A stretch of 64,000 nt of DNA from Capillimicrobium parvum (GTDB taxonomy: Bacteria; Actinomycetota; Thermoleophilia; Solirubrobacterales; Solirubrobacteraceae): assembly GCF_021172045.1 (NCBI RefSeq), contig NZ_CP087164.1, forward strand, positions 5,828,001 through 5,892,000, read 5' to 3'. The notes beneath the pieces were generated by a model. It searched no databases and was not told the DNA's origin. It saw nothing but the letters and a program-made list of their open reading frames with translations. Each line of letters opens with the position of its first letter. The stretch's first letter is position 1. Shown piece after piece: positions 60,310 to 64,000 of this stretch. The position numbers and the translations under genes are program-made.

Positions 60310-62007
60310 TTGAGCAAGTTCCGAAGGACCCTTGCGGTCCTCATGCTGATTGCCGCAAGTGCGCTGCTCTTCGCCGCCTGCGGTGGCAATGACAGCGGCG
60401 GCAGCACCGGAGGCGCCAGCACGTCGTCGACGTCATCGGGTGACACATCGGGCGGCAAGTCCGGCGGCACCCTCTCGGCGTACTACACGTCGAGCCCGGA
60501 TTACATGGATCCGGCTCTGTCGTACACGCAGGAGGGATGGACCGCCCTCTGGAACGTGTACACCCCGCTGCTGACGTACAAGCACGCGGAAGGCGCCGAG
60601 GGCGCCACCCTGATCCCGGGTCTCGCCGAGGCGCTGCCCGACATCTCGCCGGACGGCAAGACGTACAAGCTGAAGCTCCGTCCGGGCCTGAAGTTCTCCG
60701 ACGGCACGCCGGTCAAGGCGTCGGACTTCGAGCACACGGTCAAGCGCGTGCTCAACCTGGAGTCGGGCGGCAGCGCGTTCTATCTGCCGATCGTGGGCGC
60801 CGAGGACTACGTCAAGGCCGGCAAGCCCGACGCGGACATCCCCGGGATCGTCACGGACGACAAGACGGGCGAGATCACGATCAAGCTCAACAGCCAGGTC
60901 GGGTCGTTCGCGAACGTCCTCGCGATGGACTTCGCGGGCATCGTGCCGGGCGACACGCCGTTCAAGAACCTGACGGCGAGCCCGCCCCCGGGCGTCGGGC
61001 CGTACAAGATCACGAGCTCGGTCCCGAACCGCGGGTTCACGATGGTCAAGAACGACCAGTTCCCGGGCCTGAACATCCCGGAGATCCCGACCGGGTACCT
61101 GGACGAGATCGACGTCAAGATCGTCAAGAACCAGCAGCGCCAGATCGACGACGTCCTGCAGAACAAGGTCGACTTCCTGCAGGATCCGCCGCCGGCGGAC
61201 CGCATGCGCGAGGTCTCCGACAAGGCGAAGGGCCGGTTCGAGCCCTACGTGACCAACTCGACGTACTACGTCTTCCTCAACGAGCGGGTCGCCCCGTTCG
61301 ACAACGAGAAGGTGCGTCAGGCGGTCAACTACGGCATCGACAAGCGCGCCCTGGCGCGCATCTTCGGCGGCCTGCTCGCCCCGGCGTGCAACTTCCTGCC
61401 CCCGGGCATGAAGGGCTACCAGAAGATCGAGCCGTGCCCGTACGGCGACCCGAACGCGGCGCCGAACGTGGAGAAGGCCAAGCAGCTCATCAAGGAGGCG
61501 GGCGCCGAGGGTGCCGACGTCACCGTGTGGGGCAACGACGAGGATCCGTCCAAGCCGGTCGCCGAGTACCTCGCTGACGCGATGAGCTCGATCGGTCTGA
61601 ACGCGAAGCCGAAGATCGTCGAGGGCTCGGTCTACTTCCAGACCATCGGCAACCAGAAGACGAAGGCCCAGGCCGGCTTCGCCAACTGGTTCCAGGACTT
61701 CCCGCACCCGGCGAACTTCATGTTCCTGGTCAACGGGAAGTCGATCCAGAACACGAACAACCAGAACTTCGGGAACGTCGACGACCCCGAGATCAACAAG
61801 CTGATCGACACCGCCGACGCCAACCCGGACCTGGACGCCGTCGCGCCCGACTACGCCAAGGCTGACCGCCTGCTGGTCGAGCGTGCGCACATCGCGCCGT
61901 ACGGCAACCGCGAGCTGACCAAGCTCGTCTCCGACAAGGTGGACTTCGACTCGTTCATCGCCCACCCGGTGTACAACGGCGACCTCTCGTCGCTGCGCTT
62001 CAAGTAG
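60310..62007 (+). CDS. ABC importer substrate-binding lipoprotein, SBP_bac_5 (peptide/nickel) family
   Basis: A 565-aa extracytoplasmic solute-binding protein. Lipobox LLFAACGG gives Cys24, followed by a Ser/Thr/Gly-rich linker (about 27-55) to the membrane. The family 5 domain starts GGTLSAYYTSSPDYMDPALSY and includes YKLKLRPGLKFSDGTPVKASDFEHTVKRVL, the region typical of OppA/DppA. The ligand is unknown. The start is TTG 60310 with a near-perfect GGAGGAGG site 9 nt upstream. A strong hairpin separates it from the first permease gene, which often allows excess binding protein. Confidence 0.92.
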   Translation: MSKFRRTLAVLMLIAASALLFAACGGNDSGGSTGGASTSSTSSGDTSGGKSGGTLSAYYTSSPDYMDPALSYTQEGWTALWNVYTPLLTYKHAEGAEGATLIPGLAEALPDISPDGKTYKLKLRPGLKFSDGTPVKASDFEHTVKRVLNLESGGSAFYLPIVGAEDYVKAGKPDADIPGIVTDDKTGEITIKLNSQVGSFANVLAMDFAGIVPGDTPFKNLTASPPPGVGPYKITSSVPNRGFTMVKNDQFPGLNIPEIPTGYLDEIDVKIVKNQQRQIDDVLQNKVDFLQDPPPADRMREVSDKAKGRFEPYVTNSTYYVFLNERVAPFDNEKVRQAVNYGIDKRALARIFGGLLAPACNFLPPGMKGYQKIEPCPYGDPNAAPNVEKAKQLIKEAGAEGADVTVWGNDEDPSKPVAEYLADAMSSIGLNAKPKIVEGSVYFQTIGNQKTKAQAGFANWFQDFPHPANFMFLVNGKSIQNTNNQNFGNVDDPEINKLIDTADANPDLDAVAPDYAKADRLLVERAHIAPYGNRELTKLVSDKVDFDSFIAHPVYNGDLSSLRFK

Positions 62008-62019
62008 CAGTCCGAGGAC

Positions 62020-62045
62020 GGAGGGGCCGCTCCGGCGGCCCCTCC
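62020..62045 (+). terminator. Strong stem-loop between binding-protein and permease genes
   Basis: A perfect 11-bp stem GGAGGGGCCGC at 62020-62030 and GCGGCCCCTCC at 62035-62045, with TCCG loop. No T-run follows, so full rho-independent termination is doubtful. It lies 12 nt after the binding-protein stop. In ABC operons such hairpins often cause partial termination or protect the upstream mRNA, giving more binding protein than permease. Confidence 0.7.
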
Positions 62046-62070
62046 GGGCTCCCCCCACCACCTTCATCCC

Positions 62071-63114
62071 ATGGCCACCACGGATTCCGCCGAGACAGGT
62101 TTCTCCACCGACCTTCCTCCGGAGATCGCCGCCGAGGAGCGGCGGGCCGCGGCGGGTACGGGCCCCTGGCGGATCGCGATGCGCCGGCTGCGGCGCAACA
62201 AGGTCGCGCTCGCCTTCGGCGCCCTCTTCCTCGTGCTGGTCGCGATCTCCCTCGCCGCGCCGCTGTACGCCAAGCACGTGGCCAAGACGACGCCGTACAA
62301 GAACAACATCACCGGCACGGTCAACGTCGGCGGCAAGCAGGAGAATGTCGTCGCGTTCGACGGCGTGCCGATCGGGCCGACGTGGCAAGGCCAGTACTTC
62401 CTCGGCGCGGACCGCAACGGCCGCGACGTCATGGTCCGCCTGCTCTACGGCGGGCGCAACTCGCTGCTGATCGGCATCGGCGCGTCGATCATCACGCTGA
62501 TCTTCGCCACGATCTTCGGCCTGATAGCCGGGTTCTTCGGGGGGTGGATCGACGCGATCATCTCCCGCTGCTTCGACATCATGTGGGCGTTCCCGGTGAT
62601 CCTGCTGGGCATCGCGCTCGGCGTGTCGCTGAACCTCGGCGGCATCAATCTCGGGCCGATCCACCTCGAGGGCGGCTCGCTGTGGATCCCGACGATCATC
62701 ATCGGGGTCTCCTACATCGTCTATCTCGCTCGACCGATCCGCGGCCAGGTGATGTCCCTGCGCGAGAAGGAGTTCATCGAGGCCGCCCGCGCGCAGGGGC
62801 TGGGCCCGTGGCGGATCATGTTCACCGAGCTGCTGCCCAACCTCGCCTCGACGATCCTGGTGTTCTTCCCGCTGATCGTCGCCAACGCGGTGCTGCTGGA
62901 GGCGGCGCTGTCGTTCCTCGGGGCCGGCGTTCAGCCGCCCGAGCCGTCCTGGGGCATCATGATCGCCGAGGGCATCGACTTCCTGACCTCCGCGCCGCAT
63001 CTGACGATCGCCCCCGGCCTCATGCTCGTGGCCACGGTGCTCTCGTTGAACATCTTCGGCGAGGGCCTGCGCGACGCGCTCGACCCGCGGGCGAAGATCC
63101 GCCTGGAGCACTAG
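62071..63114 (+). CDS. ABC importer permease, DppC/OppC type
   Basis: A 347-aa inner-membrane permease with about six helices. The cytosolic N-terminus ends MRRLRRNKVALAFGALFLVLV. A large periplasmic loop follows, with YFLGADRNGRDVMVRLLYGGRNSLLIG, the family start of the core. The EAA coupling motif reads EFIEAARAQGLGPWRIMFTELLPN. Its C-terminus has ALDPRAKIRLEH. It follows the binding-protein gene by 63 bp and is followed 2 bp later by the second permease gene; DppB usually precedes DppC, so the order here is reversed. Confidence 0.93.
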   Translation: MATTDSAETGFSTDLPPEIAAEERRAAAGTGPWRIAMRRLRRNKVALAFGALFLVLVAISLAAPLYAKHVAKTTPYKNNITGTVNVGGKQENVVAFDGVPIGPTWQGQYFLGADRNGRDVMVRLLYGGRNSLLIGIGASIITLIFATIFGLIAGFFGGWIDAIISRCFDIMWAFPVILLGIALGVSLNLGGINLGPIHLEGGSLWIPTIIIGVSYIVYLARPIRGQVMSLREKEFIEAARAQGLGPWRIMFTELLPNLASTILVFFPLIVANAVLLEAALSFLGAGVQPPEPSWGIMIAEGIDFLTSAPHLTIAPGLMLVATVLSLNIFGEGLRDALDPRAKIRLEH

Positions 63115-63116
63115 CG

Positions 63117-64000
63117 ATGGCTCGGTTCATCGTCCGCCGCCTGATCGGCATGATCCTGGTGCTGTTCGCCGTGTCGGTGCTCACGTTCCTGATCTTCAAC
63201 GTGATCCCCAACGGCGACCCGGCCGTGCGCATGGCGGGCAAGAACTCCACGCCCGTGCAGATCGAGGCGATCCGCAAGACCTGGCACTTCGACGACTCGC
63301 TGCCCCAGCAGTACATCTACACGATGAAGCAGGTGTTCTCGGGCGAACTCGTCTCCTACTCCAACCAGACCAACGTGTGGCAGGAGATCAAGAAGGGCCT
63401 GCCGCGCACGTTCGCGCTCGGCATCGGCGCGGCGATCATCTGGATGGCGTGCGGCGTCGCGCTCGGGCTCTACAGCGCGGTGAGAGCGGGGCGGTTCTCC
63501 GACCGCGTCCTGACGGTGCTCGCGCTCATCGGCGTGTCCATGCCCGTGTTCTGGGTCGGGGCGCTCATGAACTACTACCTCGGCTACAAGGCCGGGTGGT
63601 TCCCGAACGGGGGCTACGTCCAGATCAACGAGGGCGGCGTCTGGCAGTGGTTCTACCACCTGATCCTGCCCTGGACGGCGCTCGCGATCCTGTTCATCGG
63701 CGTCTACTCGCGCATCCTGCGCTCGAACATCCTCGACACGATCAACGACGACTACGTGCGCACCGCGCGCGCGAAGGGGATCTCGGAGCGGCGCGTCCTC
63801 ACCCGGCACGTCCTGCGCAACTCGATGATCCCGATCGTCACCCTGTGGGGCCTGGACTTCGGCCTGGTCATCGCGGGCGGCGCGGTGCTCACGGAGTCGA
63901 TCTTCGACATCCAAGGCGTCGGGCAGTACTTCGCCGAGGCGATCGGCCAGCTCGACGTGCCGCCCGTGCTCGAGGTCACCCTCCTCGGCGCGTTCTTCAT
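63117..64000 (+). CDS. ABC importer permease, DppB/OppB type (3' end cut by window edge)
   Basis: The first 294 residues of a permease with the DppB layout: helix 1 (FIVRRLIGMILVLFAVSVL), a periplasmic loop containing NVIPNGDPAVRMAGKN and TWHFDDSLPQQYIY, then further helices. The EAA motif reads YVRTARAKGISERRVLTRHVLRNSM. No stop occurs before the window ends. The start is ATG 63117, 2 bp after the DppC stop. ATP-binding genes are expected further right. Confidence 0.9.
   Translation, partial: MARFIVRRLIGMILVLFAVSVLTFLIFNVIPNGDPAVRMAGKNSTPVQIEAIRKTWHFDDSLPQQYIYTMKQVFSGELVSYSNQTNVWQEIKKGLPRTFALGIGAAIIWMACGVALGLYSAVRAGRFSDRVLTVLALIGVSMPVFWVGALMNYYLGYKAGWFPNGGYVQINEGGVWQWFYHLILPWTALAILFIGVYSRILRSNILDTINDDYVRTARAKGISERRVLTRHVLRNSMIPIVTLWGLDFGLVIAGGAVLTESIFDIQGVGQYFAEAIGQLDVPPVLEVTLLGAFF

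Overview
The window is about 64 kb of very GC-rich (roughly 70% or more), densely coding bacterial DNA. Many starts are GTG or TTG, 4-bp ATGA/GTGA/TTGA overlaps are frequent, and several convergent genes share or nearly share stop codons. Gene content and style (NHL/FecR-like secreted protein, permuted SpoIID/LytB protein, System I cytochrome c genes, Lys/Ala/Pro-rich nucleic-acid-binding tail) suggest a deep-branching actinobacterium such as Solirubrobacterales/Thermoleophilia. That placement is inference; no rRNA or other marker is present. I saw no tRNA, rRNA, CRISPR array, insertion sequence or prophage. The first gene (cupredoxin) and last gene (ABC permease) are cut by the window edges.

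Layout. 1-13 kb: cupredoxin, PPK2 kinase, MATE exporter, a lipoprotein overlapping a degenerate alpha/beta hydrolase, fumarase, a glutamine amidotransferase, a VIT/CCC1 transporter, and a TPP decarboxylase/semialdehyde dehydrogenase pair that resembles the 2-oxoglutarate decarboxylase shunt. These are followed by SpoIID/LytB, MaoC and 5'-3' exonuclease genes. 12.6-19.9 kb: VOC and AraC genes, an FAD amine oxidase-like enzyme, then a GntR regulator divergent from an APC permease, a long agmatinase-like ureohydrolase and a NiCoT nickel/cobalt importer. The last three look like a nickel-dependent guanidine (or guanidino-compound) utilisation cassette. 19.9-29.7 kb: AraC plus hydrolase, CHASE2 adenylate cyclase, NHL-repeat protein, Crp-type regulator, YchF, PAP2 phosphatase, and diacylglycerol kinase with phospholipase D.

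29.7-40.5 kb: methylmalonyl-CoA epimerase with a coupled 70-aa protein, nicotinate phosphoribosyltransferase, M20 peptidase, chromate transporter, TatC and TatA beside a Tat-exported ferritin-like protein, RarA overlapping an aldehyde dehydrogenase homologue without its catalytic Cys, an MpaB-type oxygenase and a DUF421 pair. 40.6-48.4 kb: a long co-directional run of precorrin-2 dehydrogenase, MoaC, MoaB, CcmA, CcmB, CcmC, a CcmD-like peptide, HemA, HemC and a CobA-HemD fusion. It joins siroheme, molybdopterin, heme export/cytochrome c maturation and early tetrapyrrole synthesis.

48.4-64 kb: MocR regulator, small membrane protein, SAM hydrolase and BirA, and a 1271-aa DEAD/DEAH helicase with a split N-terminus and a long repetitive basic tail. 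Then come a thioredoxin-like protein, GalT-like, AEC transporter and Dtd run with overlapping genes, a YbaK editing protein, and the start of a peptide-type ABC importer operon (binding protein, DppC-like, DppB-like). The best leads are the nickel/guanidino cassette, the 2-oxoglutarate shunt pair, the repeat-tailed helicase and two predicted pseudo-enzymes.
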